DNA of 64,000 nt, from NCBI RefSeq assembly GCF_000828915.1, contig NZ_AP014569.1:1054001-1118000 (forward strand). The letters are read 5' to 3'. The DNA comes from Serpentinimonas maccroryi (GTDB lineage Bacteria > Pseudomonadota > Gammaproteobacteria > Burkholderiales > Burkholderiaceae_C). The translations under genes and the position numbers were made by a program. The notes beneath the pieces were generated by a model. The model was not told where the DNA came from, did not search any database, and saw nothing but the letters and a program-made list of their open reading frames with translations. Of the stretch, positions 29,971-39,032 are shown piece after piece (the stretch's first letter is position 1; every line of letters begins with the position of its first letter).

Positions 29971-30936
29971 ATGAACCAGCTCGAAGCCCTCAAACAGCAC
30001 AGCACCGTGGTTGCCGACACCGGCGATTTCTTGCAACTGGCGCAGTTCCAGCCGCAAGACGCGACCACCAACCCCTCGCTGATCCTCAAATCGGTGCAAA
30101 AGCCCGACTACGCCCCGCTGCTGGCGCAGACCGTGGCGCGCTTTGGCGGCCGGCCCAGCGACGAGATCGTCGATCGGCTGCTGGTGCGTTTTGGCTGCGA
30201 GATTCTGGCCATCGTCCCCGGCCGGGTATCCACCGAAGTCGATGCGCGCCTGAGCTTCGACACCGCCGCCACCATCGAGCGCGCCGAGCGCCTGATGGCG
30301 CTCTACCAAGCCGAAGGCGTGCCCAGCGACCGGGTGCTGATCAAGATCGCCGCCACCTGGGAGGGCATCGAGGCCGCAGCGCAGCTCGAGCGTCGCGGCA
30401 TCCGCACCAACCTGACGCTGCTGTTTGCGTTTTGCCAGGCGCTGGCCTGCGCGCAGGCCCGGGTGCAGCTCATTTCGCCCTTCGTGGGTCGGATTTACGA
30501 CTGGCACAAAAAGCAGGCCGGCAGCCAGTGGGACGAAGCCGCCCGCGCCGGCGAGCACGACCCCGGCGTGCAGTCGGTGCGGCGCATTTTCGAGTACTAC
30601 AAGCGCTTTGGCATCGGCACCGAGATCATGGGTGCGAGCTTTCGCAACTGCGGCCAGATCGTGGCGCTGGCCGGCTGCGACCTGCTCACCATCAGCCCCG
30701 AGCTGCTGGCGCAGCTGGCGCAACCGGTGGCCAGCACCGACGCGCTGCCGCGCGCGCTCGACGCCGACGCCGCGCGCGAGCTCGATCTGCAACCGCTGCA
30801 GCACGACCAAGCCAGCTTTCGCTTGGCGCTCAACGAAGACGCCATGGCGAGCGAAAAACTGGCCGAAGGCATCCGCGCCTTTTGCGCCGATTCGGTGCGG
30901 CTCGAGCAACTGATCGCGGCGCGGCAGGGGCGTTGA
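29971..30936 (+). CDS. tal: Transaldolase
   Basis: Non-oxidative pentose phosphate pathway enzyme (sedoheptulose 7-phosphate + glyceraldehyde 3-phosphate to erythrose 4-phosphate + fructose 6-phosphate). The 321 residues match TalB-type length; the Schiff-base lysine is K125 ([12 protein letters not shown]) and D16 (VVADTGD) and E90-region acidic residues are conserved. It ends six bases before the HexR-like regulator, and its erythrose 4-phosphate product feeds the shikimate pathway of its upstream neighbour aroE. Confidence 0.96.
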   Translation: MNQLEALKQHSTVVADTGDFLQLAQFQPQDATTNPSLILKSVQKPDYAPLLAQTVARFGGRPSDEIVDRLLVRFGCEILAIVPGRVSTEVDARLSFDTAATIERAERLMALYQAEGVPSDRVLIKIAATWEGIEAAAQLERRGIRTNLTLLFAFCQALACAQARVQLISPFVGRIYDWHKKQAGSQWDEAARAGEHDPGVQSVRRIFEYYKRFGIGTEIMGASFRNCGQIVALAGCDLLTISPELLAQLAQPVASTDALPRALDADAARELDLQPLQHDQASFRLALNEDAMASEKLAEGIRAFCADSVRLEQLIAARQGR

Positions 30937-30942
30937 TCGCAT

Positions 30943-31791
30943 ATGCTCGAGCGCATCTACGCCAGTCTGCCCTCGCTCTCGGCGGCTGAGCGCCGGGTAG
31001 CGGAATTGGTGCTGCAAGACCCGCAGCGCTTTGCGCTCTTGCCCGTGAGCGCGCTGGCCGAACAGGCGCGGGTGAGCAAGCCGACCGTGGTGCGCTGTTG
31101 CCGCAGCCTAGGCTTCAAGGGCTTGATCGACTTCAAACTCAAACTGGCGGGCACCGTGAACGATGGCGTGCCCTATATCCACCGCAGTGTGGACGAGAGC
31201 GACGCGGTGCCCGAGCTCGCATTCAAAGTGATCGACAACACCATCGCGGCCCTGCTGGCTTACCGCAAATCCCTCGCAGGGGTGGCGCTGGAGCAGGCGG
31301 TGCAAGCGCTGCACCGGGCGCACCAGAGCGGGCGCCGAATCGACTGTTATGGTGTGGGCAACTCGGGCATTGTGGCCCAAGATGCACAGCACAAACTGTT
31401 CCGGCTTGGGGTGCACACGCTGTCGCACTGCGACGGGCATTTGCAGGTCATGAGCGCGGCCCTGCTGGGCCCGGACGATGTGGCGCTGATTATTTCTAAC
31501 TCCGGCCGCACGCGCGACCTGCTCGACGCCGCGCAAATCGCGCGTCAGCGCGGCGCCACCACGGTCTCGATCACGGCCAGTGACAGCCCTTTGGCACTGA
31601 ACACCGACATACACCTTGCGGCCGATCACAGCGAACGCTTTGAACAAGACATCCCCATGACTTCGCGCCTGATCCATCTGTTGATCATCGACATTTTGGC
31701 CACCGGCTTGGCGCTGCGCATAGGCAGCGCACGCTTGCAGCCGATGCTCATGGACATCAAGGCGCAGTTGCACGCCAAGCGTTACAACTGA
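30943..31791 (+). CDS. hexR: HexR-like RpiR-family transcriptional regulator
   Basis: 282 residues: N-terminal RpiR-type helix-turn-helix (1-77, with VSALAEQARVSKPTVVRCCRSLGFKG) and C-terminal SIS sugar-isomerase domain (about 115-250, GVGNSGIVAQDAQHK, SNSGRTRDLL) that in HexR senses 2-keto-3-deoxy-6-phosphogluconate. Position beside tal and close to glk and the zwf-pgl-edd-eda genes fits HexR, repressor of central sugar catabolism. A perfect HexR-type palindrome is found before zwf in this window. It follows tal after six bases and has no separate ribosome-site spacing problem. Confidence 0.88.
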   Translation: MLERIYASLPSLSAAERRVAELVLQDPQRFALLPVSALAEQARVSKPTVVRCCRSLGFKGLIDFKLKLAGTVNDGVPYIHRSVDESDAVPELAFKVIDNTIAALLAYRKSLAGVALEQAVQALHRAHQSGRRIDCYGVGNSGIVAQDAQHKLFRLGVHTLSHCDGHLQVMSAALLGPDDVALIISNSGRTRDLLDAAQIARQRGATTVSITASDSPLALNTDIHLAADHSERFEQDIPMTSRLIHLLIIDILATGLALRIGSARLQPMLMDIKAQLHAKRYN

Positions 31792-31793
31792 AC

Positions 31794-31815
31794 CCCCTGC
31801 CGTGCCGCAGCGGGG
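31794..31815. terminator. Possible bidirectional hairpin between hexR and glk
   Basis: In the 31-bp gap between the convergent hexR and glk genes, CCCCTGC (31794-31800) can pair with GCAGCGGGG (31807-31815) with a two-base bulge. No T-run follows on either strand, so intrinsic termination is uncertain. Confidence 0.35.
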
Positions 31816-31822
31816 CCGCACC

Positions 31823-32824
31823 TCAAACCCGCTCCAGCACCCGGGCCGCTCCGCGCAGCGCCGGCGACTGCTCCGCCACGATTACCCACACTGGAATTGT
31901 TTCCAGGTAGGCCCGAAAACGCCCCTTGGCAATAAATCGCTCAAGAAAAGGGCTCTGGTCGAAAAACGCCCCGAGTTTGGGTACGATGCCTCCGCCTATG
32001 TAGAGGCCACCGCGCGCGCCCATGGTGAGCGCCAGATTGCCAGCCACCGTGCCCAGGAAAGCACAAAACAGCTCCAGCGCCTCAAGCGCCTGGGGGTGGC
32101 CTTGCAGCGCTGCTGCGCTGATCTGGGCCGCAGTCCAGTCGTTCGGGGTGCAAGAAGCGGCAGAACACATAGCCTGATACAAATCGATCAAACCCGCGCC
32201 ACTGACGGCACGCTCGGCCGATACGTGACCGTAGCGCTGCTTCAAGGCCTCCAGCATGCGCTGCTCACGTGGGTTGCAGGCGGCCAATGTCACGTGCCCA
32301 CCCTCGCCGGCAATGGGCAGCCAGCCACCCTGAGGCATCGGCAGCAAGCCCGATACGCCCAGGCCGGTGCCAGGGCCGATCAGGGCCAAGGGGCCACTCG
32401 GGCTCTCGGAATTTCCTTGGATACCAGAACCAGGCTTCAATTCACAGCTCTTAAGCAACCGTTTTTCGCCCACAAGCAAATCGGGCAACGCCAAGGCCAG
32501 CGCGACAAAGTCATTTAACACCTCGAGCCGCTGCAAACCCATGCGCTGACGCAGCGCAGCAATCGAAAACGACCAGTGGTGGTTGGTCATCTGCACCTGG
32601 TCACCGTACACCGGGTTGGCAATGGCTATCGCAGCCAGCACGGGGCGCGGACGCTGCACCCGTTCCATATAGGCATTTATGGCCAGATCTAAGGTCGCGT
32701 AATCGGAGCAAGCAAGCGTGGCTTGTGCCTCCAGCGCGGCACCCGAGCAGGCTTGCCAAGCAAAACGGGCATTGGTGCCGCCGATATCGGCCAGTAACCT
32801 TGGTGCGTGTGGTTCCGATTGCAT
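31823..32824 (-). CDS. glk: Glucokinase
   Basis: ATP-dependent phosphorylation of glucose to glucose 6-phosphate. The 333 residues belong to the bacterial Glk (non-ROK) family: phosphate-binding ADIGGTNARFA near residue 12, catalytic aspartate in LNDFVALA near 100, GPGTGLGVS near 150 and GEGGHV near 173. It is the last gene of the glucose-type ABC operon (36 kb region leftward to here), 46 bases after the Gfo/Idh/MocA gene, so imported sugar is phosphorylated by a kinase made from the same transcript. Its product feeds zwf. Confidence 0.93.
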   Translation of the reverse strand: MQSEPHAPRLLADIGGTNARFAWQACSGAALEAQATLACSDYATLDLAINAYMERVQRPRPVLAAIAIANPVYGDQVQMTNHHWSFSIAALRQRMGLQRLEVLNDFVALALALPDLLVGEKRLLKSCELKPGSGIQGNSESPSGPLALIGPGTGLGVSGLLPMPQGGWLPIAGEGGHVTLAACNPREQRMLEALKQRYGHVSAERAVSGAGLIDLYQAMCSAASCTPNDWTAAQISAAALQGHPQALEALELFCAFLGTVAGNLALTMGARGGLYIGGGIVPKLGAFFDQSPFLERFIAKGRFRAYLETIPVWVIVAEQSPALRGAARVLERV

Positions 32825-32870
32825 GGGGTCGATCCTGAAACTGCAACAGCTTACGAGGGCGGGTCAGCCC

Positions 32871-33950
32871 CTATGATGAAAACTGGTGCGTGCAACCGGG
32901 TGCGCTGCGCCAGCCGCGCTCTAGCCAATCCATCACGCTGCGCGCTTGCAGCGCCGTAACCGGGGGCTCGCCAGAGCGACCTGACAACGCTGAAGCCAGC
33001 TGAGTATAAAACTGCCTCCAGTCGCCCGTGCTGGCTCCCGGTGTCTGCTGATGCAGCACCCCATCGGGCTGAACCAACGTGAGCCCACCGGGGGCATCGC
33101 CCTGCCCCCAATAGGCGTCGCTAGCCGGCCACCGACCGGCTTTGAGCGCCTCCTCCTGGCTGTCACCATGTGGGCGCAGGTAACTGCCTTGGGTGCCATG
33201 CACCGTCCATCGCGGCCCTGGATAAGCCGCGAGCATGCTGGCCTGCAAAACCATGCAATGCCGGGGATAGCGCAACAAGGCATGAAACCAGTCGTCGCTC
33301 AGCGCCCCCTCGCGCTGGTGTTGGGTGTGGAGCTGAATCGATTCGGGCTCGCCAAACAACTGCAAGGCCTGATCAAGCAAATGCGGGCCCAAGTCGTACC
33401 ATAAACCCGCACCGGCTTGGGCAGATTCGCGCCAGCGCAGGCGCACTTGCGGCCGAAAGCGTTCAAAGCGCGACTCGACGTGCGTCACGCGCCCCAACCG
33501 GCTGTCGGCCAGCAACTGCTTGATTTCTAGGAAATCACTGTCCCATCGACGGTTGTGAAACACCGTCAGCAAGCGGCGTGTGATCTGCGCTTGCGCAATC
33601 AGGGCATCTGCCTGCACCAAGGTGAGCGCAAAGGGCTTGTCGATCACTACATGTTTGCCGGCTGCCAGCGCCTCTTGAGCCAGCGGAAAGTGGGTATCGT
33701 TGGGTGTGGCCAGTACCACCAGTTGTACCTTCGGCTGCCGCAGCATAGACGCCAAATCAGGATACCAAACGCACCCCAATAGCGCTTGCCGCAACGCCGG
33801 CGCAAGAGATGAGGGTAGGCTAGCGTGGCGGCTGCTGACCACACCCACCAGTTCAAGCCCCTCGGTGGCGGCAATCAGGGGAGCGTGGATGGTGCTGGCT
33901 GCATAGCCCCAACCCACCAGAGCCACCCCGATGGCGGCTGGATTCGGCAT
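32871..33950 (-). CDS. Gfo/Idh/MocA family oxidoreductase
   Basis: 359 residues: N-terminal NAD(P)-binding Rossmann domain (VALVGWGYAASTIHAPLI near 8-25) with the catalytic-type lysine in VVIDKPFAL near 97, and the C-terminal alpha/beta domain of the family (SRFERFRPQVRLRWRE, WYDLGPHLLDQAL). Such enzymes oxidise or reduce sugars, sugar derivatives and inositols; the substrate cannot be read from sequence. It is three bases from the ABC ATPase gene and 46 before glk, so it belongs to the sugar transport operon and may act on an imported sugar or a derivative. Confidence 0.88.
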   Translation of the reverse strand: MPNPAAIGVALVGWGYAASTIHAPLIAATEGLELVGVVSSRHASLPSSLAPALRQALLGCVWYPDLASMLRQPKVQLVVLATPNDTHFPLAQEALAAGKHVVIDKPFALTLVQADALIAQAQITRRLLTVFHNRRWDSDFLEIKQLLADSRLGRVTHVESRFERFRPQVRLRWRESAQAGAGLWYDLGPHLLDQALQLFGEPESIQLHTQHQREGALSDDWFHALLRYPRHCMVLQASMLAAYPGPRWTVHGTQGSYLRPHGDSQEEALKAGRWPASDAYWGQGDAPGGLTLVQPDGVLHQQTPGASTGDWRQFYTQLASALSGRSGEPPVTALQARSVMDWLERGWRSAPGCTHQFSS

Positions 33951-33953
33951 GCC

Positions 33954-35024
33954 TTAGTGCCCCAGCCGCTGACCGCTTTGGCGGTCAAACAGATGCGCAT
34001 CGGCGGCTTCCCAGCGCACACAAACACGCTCGCCCACTTGGGCATTGAGCAAGCCCGGTACGCGTGCCGTAAGGGAACCAATGGCGGTATCCACCGTGGC
34101 ATAAGACTCAGGCCCGGTGGGCTCGATCATGGTCAGAACACCAGGCAGCCCGGTCGCGGCAAAGCCAAGGTTTTCGGGGCGCAGGCCAAACACCAGTTCG
34201 CTGTGGGCATGATGCTGCACAGCGTAAGCCTGTTGTGCATCCAGGTCGAGCGTCACGCCGTGAGCGGTCAGGTTATCGCCCACACGCGTGGCATCGACCA
34301 TGTTCATGGCAGGAGAGCCGATGAACTCGGCCACGAAGCGGTTGGCTGGCCGGCGATAAATTTGCGCTGGCGTGCCAAACTGCTGCACGCAGCCATCTTT
34401 CATCACCGCGATGCGGTCGCCCAGCGTCATGGCCTCGACCTGATCGTGCGTCACGTACACCGTGGTGGTGCGGGTGCGCTGGTGGAGCAGTTTGATCTCG
34501 GCGCGCATTTCGACCCGCAACTTGGCATCGAGGTTGGACAACGGTTCGTCAAACAAAAACAACACCGGGTCACGCGCCAAAGCGCGCCCCATGGCCACAC
34601 GCTGGCGCTGTCCACCGGAGAGCTGTCCCGGCTTGCGATCGAGCAAATGCCCAATTTGCAGCATTTGCGCCACGCGCTGCACCGCAGCTTCGCGCTCGGC
34701 CTTGGGGATTTTCCGAATTTCCAAACCGAAGGCTATGTTTCTAGCCACCGTCATGTTGGGATAAAGCGCATAGCTCTGGAATACCATGGCGATGTCACGG
34801 TCTTTGCTGGGCAGATCGGTGACATCGCGCTCACCGATAAAGATGCGACCTGAAGTTGGCGCATCAAGACCGGCAATCATGCTGAGCAAGGTGGATTTGC
34901 CGCAACCCGAAGGCCCGACCAAAATCAAAAACTCGCCTGCTTCAATTTCCAGATCGATGCCCTTTAGCACCTGCGTGCCCGAAGTAAATGATTTGTGAAT
35001 TTGCTTGATACTCAAAGCGCCCAT
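33954..35024 (-). CDS. Sugar ABC transporter ATP-binding protein (MalK/UgpC type)
   Basis: 356-residue ATPase of a CUT1 importer: Walker A GPSGCGKSTLL near 38, signature LSGGQRQRVAMGRA near 135, Walker B VLFLFDEPLSNLDAK near 155, H-loop VTHDQ near 193, then the regulatory TOBE-type C-terminal domain (about 240-356). Single-ATPase homodimers power CUT1 transporters. It is fourth in the gtsABC-like operon, three bases from the next permease gene. The operon order is binding protein, two permeases, ATPase, oxidoreductase, glucokinase. Confidence 0.94.
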   Translation of the reverse strand: MGALSIKQIHKSFTSGTQVLKGIDLEIEAGEFLILVGPSGCGKSTLLSMIAGLDAPTSGRIFIGERDVTDLPSKDRDIAMVFQSYALYPNMTVARNIAFGLEIRKIPKAEREAAVQRVAQMLQIGHLLDRKPGQLSGGQRQRVAMGRALARDPVLFLFDEPLSNLDAKLRVEMRAEIKLLHQRTRTTTVYVTHDQVEAMTLGDRIAVMKDGCVQQFGTPAQIYRRPANRFVAEFIGSPAMNMVDATRVGDNLTAHGVTLDLDAQQAYAVQHHAHSELVFGLRPENLGFAATGLPGVLTMIEPTGPESYATVDTAIGSLTARVPGLLNAQVGERVCVRWEAADAHLFDRQSGQRLGH

Positions 35025-35027
35025 GTG

Positions 35028-35885
35028 TCACCCTTTCACCGCACCAGCGGTAAGGCCGCGCAAGAAAAACTTGCCTGCCACGATATAAATGATCAAAGTC
35101 GGTAGCGCTGCAATCAGCGCCGCCGCCATTTCCACGTTGTATTCCTTGACGACACCCGATGTGTTGGCTAGGTTGTTCAGCCCCACGGTGATCGGCATGC
35201 TGCCAGAATCAGAAAACACCACACCGTATAGAAAATCGTTCCAGATGTTGGTGAACTGCCAAATCAGCGTTACCACAATAATCGGGGTTGAGAGCGGCAC
35301 CACGATAAGCCAGAAAATCTGCCAAAACGTAGCGCCATCGAGTTGCGCTGCCTTGATCAGCTCATCAGGCAAGCCGACGTAATAGTTTCGGAAAAACAAG
35401 GTCGTGGTAGGAATTCCTGCCAACACGTGCACCAAAATCAGACCCCAAATGGAACTGGCCAAACCCAACCAGCCCAACACCTGGCTCATGGGCAACAGCA
35501 CCACTTGCATCGGCATGAATACACCAAACAACATGAATGCAAACAACAATTCACTGCCCCGGAAGCGCCATTTGCTCAGCACATAACCATTGAGCGCGCC
35601 AATGAAGGTGGAAATCAGCACCGCTGGCACCACCATCTGCACCGAGTTCCAGAAAAATGGTTGCAAGCCCTCGCACTGGACTCCCGTGCATGCCGATCCC
35701 CAGGCCTTGAGCCATGCATAAAGGGTTGGATCAGTCGGCAGGCTGAGCAAGTTGCCTGCTCGCAACTGCTCTGCGTCTTTGAGGGAAGTGACCAGCATCA
35801 CGTACAAAGGTGCCAGAAACCACAATGCAAATACCAGCAGCAAAGTCCACAGGATGACGCGGTGAACAGAGAGGCGAATCGTCAT
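35028..35885 (-). CDS. gtsC: Carbohydrate ABC transporter permease (MalG/GtsC type)
   Basis: 285 residues with six predicted membrane segments and the EAA loop for ATPase contact (YYVGLPDELIKAAQLDGATFWQIFWLIVVPLS, around 170-200, containing the EAA-like DELIKAAQLDG). The C-terminal third ends in the usual KFFLRGLTAGAVKG. Its ATG overlaps the stop of the other permease gene by four bases. Resemblance to Pseudomonas GtsC glucose permeases is from recollection; mannose or related hexoses are also possible. Confidence 0.9.
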   Translation of the reverse strand: MTIRLSVHRVILWTLLLVFALWFLAPLYVMLVTSLKDAEQLRAGNLLSLPTDPTLYAWLKAWGSACTGVQCEGLQPFFWNSVQMVVPAVLISTFIGALNGYVLSKWRFRGSELLFAFMLFGVFMPMQVVLLPMSQVLGWLGLASSIWGLILVHVLAGIPTTTLFFRNYYVGLPDELIKAAQLDGATFWQIFWLIVVPLSTPIIVVTLIWQFTNIWNDFLYGVVFSDSGSMPITVGLNNLANTSGVVKEYNVEMAAALIAALPTLIIYIVAGKFFLRGLTAGAVKG

Positions 35886-36763
35886 CGCTTACTCCTTAAT
35901 TCAGAATAAAGGTAGGGCACCACGATGGCCGCGACCACGGCCAACATGACCATGGCGCTGGCTGCACCCAATCCGATCTGACCGCGCGTGAAGGCGTGGG
36001 CATACATGAAGGTAGCCGGGAGATCGGTGGCAAAACCAGGGCCTCCGGCTGTGAGCGCCATGACGAGATCAAAACTCTTGATCGCCAAATGGCTGACCAC
36101 AATGAGCGTACTAAAAAATACCGGACCCAGACTGGGCAGAATGATGCTCCAATAAATCCGCGGCAGGCTGGCTCCATCCACCTGCGCCGCCTTGATGATG
36201 GAGTCGTCAATGCCACGCAAAGCAGCCAGAAATAATGCCATGACGAAGCCAGCACACTGCCAAATGCCGGCGATGACGACGCAGTAAATGGCCATCCTGG
36301 GGTCAACCAGCCAACCAAAGCTGAAATTTTCGAAGCCCCACTGGTGCATCAAATGTTCGAGCCCCATGCCTGGGTTAAGCATCCACTTCCAAGCCGTGCC
36401 GGTGACGATAAAGGAAATCGCCATCGGGTACAGGTAAATCGTGCGCAGCACACCCTCAGCTCGAATTTTCTGATCGAGCATGATCGCCAACAACACCCCC
36501 ACCGCCATCGACCCACCTATGAACAGGACGCCGAACACCAGCAGGTTTCTCATCGCCACATGGAATCGCTCGTTCACCCATAGCGCCTGGTAATTATCCA
36601 AGCCAATGAAATTGTAACTGGGCAAAATGCGCGAATCGGTAAACGACAAATAGCCGTTCCACACCATCAGGCCATAGATAAACAACAACGAGAGTAAAAA
36701 ACTGGGGGCAACCACCAGCTTGGGCAACCAGACCGTTGCCTTGCTTTTGGGGGAACCAAACAT
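35882..36763 (-). CDS. gtsB: Carbohydrate ABC transporter permease (MalF/GtsB type)
   Basis: 293 residues, six membrane segments, with the EAA-type loop DDSIIKAAQVDGASLPRIYW near 195-215. The N-terminal region (SFTDSRILPSYNFIGLDNYQALW) is characteristic of CUT1 first permeases. It is the second operon gene; a 121-bp gap with two hairpins separates it from the binding-protein gene, which probably sets a lower transcript level for the membrane genes than for the periplasmic protein. Confidence 0.9.
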   Translation of the reverse strand: MFGSPKSKATVWLPKLVVAPSFLLSLLFIYGLMVWNGYLSFTDSRILPSYNFIGLDNYQALWVNERFHVAMRNLLVFGVLFIGGSMAVGVLLAIMLDQKIRAEGVLRTIYLYPMAISFIVTGTAWKWMLNPGMGLEHLMHQWGFENFSFGWLVDPRMAIYCVVIAGIWQCAGFVMALFLAALRGIDDSIIKAAQVDGASLPRIYWSIILPSLGPVFFSTLIVVSHLAIKSFDLVMALTAGGPGFATDLPATFMYAHAFTRGQIGLGAASAMVMLAVVAAIVVPYLYSELRSKR

Positions 36764-36808
36764 GCGCCACTCCTCTGGCTAGCCTGGGCATCAGGCAAAC
36801 AGACGGCC

Positions 36809-36880
36809 CCCCCGATTGGGGGTGCACGCCTGCGCTATCAAAAACGAAGAATTGCAGCTAAACCAGCCACAAGATGGCTG
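36809..36880 (-). promoter_or_regulatory. Two hairpins between the binding-protein and permease genes
   Basis: On the transcribed strand CAGCCA/TGGCTG (36864-36880, 5-base loop) lies four bases after the gtsA stop, and a C5/G5 hairpin with a 4-base loop spans 36809-36822. Neither is followed by a T-run. Stem-loops at this place in sugar ABC operons commonly stabilise the binding-protein mRNA or attenuate read-through. Confidence 0.55.
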
Positions 36881-36884
36881 TTAA

Positions 36885-38156
36885 TCAGCGCGTCTGCGCT
36901 GCACGTGCAAGCCGCTCCTGAGCGTTTTGCACCGTAACGCGGTCGTCGTTCCAGAACTGGCTCACCACATCCTGCATCGCGCCCGACGCCGCCGAGCGCA
37001 CCGCCATGCCGTGCGCGATCGAGGGCACCAGTGTGCCGCGGCGCGAGGTTTCAACGAAATCCCGCGAGCTCATGCGGGCACATTCATCAAAGCGCTCCAA
37101 GTTCATGTTGAGCCGCACCGGTATCGACCCCTTGTTCAGATTGAAAACCTCTTGAAACTCGGGTGACAAAATGGCGTTGGCCAAATCGCGTTGGGCCCGG
37201 ATATTGGCCTCGCTGCGCAGGCGGAACATGGCAAAGGAATCGACATTAAAGGTGAAAGCGTTGGCAGTTCCAGGTGCCGCCACGCAGCCAAAATCACGCC
37301 CTGGCACGCGGCCTGCGGCAATAAACTCTCCTTTGGCCCAGTCACCCATGAGCTGCATGCCCGCTTCACCCCGAATCACCATGGCCGTGGCCAAATTCCA
37401 GTCACGGCCGGGGGCATTGCGGTCGGTATGTGCCTTGACGCGACGAAAGGTTTCCAGCACACGCGTCATGGTGGCGCTGCGCAGCGCGGTTTGATCAAGC
37501 TGGACCAAGGCACTGCGGTAAAAATCGGTCCCACCCACACCCAGCGCCACGGATTCGAACAGCGTGAAATCCTGCCAGTTTTGGCCCCCGTGTGCAAGAG
37601 GAATCACACCGGCTCGACGCAACGCTTCGGCTGCAACAAAAAACTCATCCCAATTGGTGGGCACACGGGCCCCAGCGCGCCGAAACACCTCTGGGTTGGT
37701 CCAAAGCCAATTGACCCGGTGCACGTTGACTGGAACCGCAATCCAGTTGCCGTTGTGCTTCATGATGTCGCCGATCACGCGCGGAACCAGGTTGTCCCAG
37801 TTGCCGGCGCGGGCCACGTCGTTTAGGTTGGTGAGCACCCCAAGCTCGCCCCATTCTTGTAGAGAAGGTCCTTTGATCTGCGCCGCCGAAGGCGGGTTGC
37901 CCGCCATCACGCGTGACTTGAGCACGGTCATGGCGTTGTCGCCACCGCCACCGGCGACGGCAAAGTCGCGCCACGTGTGGCCCTGCTGCTGCAACTGCTG
38001 CTTGAGCGCGGCCGCCGCACGCGCCTCGCCACCGCTGGTCCACCAGTGCAGCACCTCCACCTCGCCGCCCCCAGCGGTCTGGGCCATTGCCGTGGCGGTC
38101 ACCAGCACGGTGGCCGCAGCCACCAGCGTTTTCTTGATATCAATGAACTTGCGCAT
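36885..38156 (-). CDS. gtsA: Sugar ABC transporter substrate-binding protein (GtsA-like)
   Basis: 423-residue periplasmic binding protein. A Sec signal peptide with cleavage after ATAMAQ (about residue 26) precedes a CUT1 solute-binding fold. The segment VLHWWTSGGEARA and the Gly/Asp-rich VAGGGGDNAMTVLKSR closely resemble glucose-binding GtsA proteins of pseudomonads (from recollection). With glk at the end of the operon, glucose is the most likely ligand, mannose next. It is the first gene; the promoter is in the 204-bp gap shared with the divergent response regulator, which carries AT-rich direct repeats. Confidence 0.92.
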   Translation of the reverse strand: MRKFIDIKKTLVAAATVLVTATAMAQTAGGGEVEVLHWWTSGGEARAAAALKQQLQQQGHTWRDFAVAGGGGDNAMTVLKSRVMAGNPPSAAQIKGPSLQEWGELGVLTNLNDVARAGNWDNLVPRVIGDIMKHNGNWIAVPVNVHRVNWLWTNPEVFRRAGARVPTNWDEFFVAAEALRRAGVIPLAHGGQNWQDFTLFESVALGVGGTDFYRSALVQLDQTALRSATMTRVLETFRRVKAHTDRNAPGRDWNLATAMVIRGEAGMQLMGDWAKGEFIAAGRVPGRDFGCVAAPGTANAFTFNVDSFAMFRLRSEANIRAQRDLANAILSPEFQEVFNLNKGSIPVRLNMNLERFDECARMSSRDFVETSRRGTLVPSIAHGMAVRSAASGAMQDVVSQFWNDDRVTVQNAQERLARAAQTR

Positions 38157-38241
38157 GATCGGATGGTCTCCTGAATTGGGTTTGAACTGCGGGAGTGCGT
38201 CCAGCGGCGGTTGAGGGTTACCACATGGCAGCCATCAAATA

Positions 38242-38284
38242 TTAACGAAAAATTAAATTCTTAACATCAGGTTAAACCCTTAAA
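38242..38284. promoter_or_regulatory. 19-bp direct repeats between gtsA and response regulator
   Basis: The blocks TTAACGAAAAATTAAATTC (38242-38260) and TTAACATCAGGTTAAACCC (38261-38279) are followed by a third start TTAAA (38280-38284). TTAA(C/A) elements begin at 38242, 38253, 38261, 38272 and 38280, that is with spacing 11, 8, 11, 8. Tandem half-sites in such a register are typical of OmpR/TctD-type response-regulator sites, and the adjacent gene encodes one. Confidence 0.6.
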
Positions 38285-38360
38285 AAGACCCCCCTGGCAG
38301 CCACGCACAGCATGGGCAAGCAGCGGCACAATGGGGGCTAGCAACCACCACCCTACCCTC

Positions 38361-39032
38361 ATGAAGCTCTTGCTGGCAGAAGACGACCCCCTTTTGGCTG
38401 ACGCGCTGCTGCAACAGCTCGGCAAAGCGGGTTATGCGGTGCAGCACGCACCCAATGGGGCGGTTGCTGAATACCTGCTCGAGCGCCAGCCCTTTGACAT
38501 CGCGGTGCTCGACCTTGGCCTGCCCATGGTCGATGGCCTGACGGTGTTGCAGCGCTTGCGTCAAAGCAATCCGAACTTGCCGGTGTTGCTGTTGTCCGCG
38601 CGCGATGCTTTGCACGACCGCGTGGCCGGATTTGAAGCCGGCGCCGACGACTACGTCACGAAACCGTTCGACTGGCCCGAACTGCAAGCCCGCTTGCACG
38701 CCCTGATGCGCCGCAACCCGACGCAGCCGCAAGCGCTCCAGTGGCACGGATTGGTGCTGGATCCTGAGCGCCGACGCGCCACCCTCAACGGCACGGTGCT
38801 CGATCTCAGTGGGCGCGAATGGTCGCTGCTCAATCTGCTGGTCGAGCAACGCGACAAAGTGGTCACCAAAGACCAAATAGCCGCCACCTGGTCGGGTGAA
38901 GGTGCCGAAAGCGGCCCGGGCAACACGGTCGAGGTGTACATTCACCGCTTGCGGCGTAAACTTGAGGGTGCGGGTGTGCTGATCCGCACCGTGCGCGGAC
39001 TGGGCTACCTGATGGAGGCCGAGGCCCCTTGA
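38361..39032 (+). CDS. OmpR-family response regulator (TctD-like)
   Basis: 223 residues: receiver domain with acidic pocket E7-D8-D9, phosphoacceptor D51 (VLDLGLP) and lysine near 101 (VTKPF), then a winged-helix DNA-binding domain (about 128-220). Divergent from the glucose-type ABC operon with direct repeats between, so it probably controls that operon and itself. The TTGA overlap with the kinase gene couples their translation. The type resembles TctD regulators, but the location suggests a sugar response like GltR of pseudomonads. Confidence 0.93.
   Translation: MKLLLAEDDPLLADALLQQLGKAGYAVQHAPNGAVAEYLLERQPFDIAVLDLGLPMVDGLTVLQRLRQSNPNLPVLLLSARDALHDRVAGFEAGADDYVTKPFDWPELQARLHALMRRNPTQPQALQWHGLVLDPERRRATLNGTVLDLSGREWSLLNLLVEQRDKVVTKDQIAATWSGEGAESGPGNTVEVYIHRLRRKLEGAGVLIRTVRGLGYLMEAEAP

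Noticed and set aside
28969-31017. Upstream extension of the dioxygenase frame by over 680 codons
   Set aside because: Lies antisense to aroE and tal, both complete; similarity begins only after 28968.
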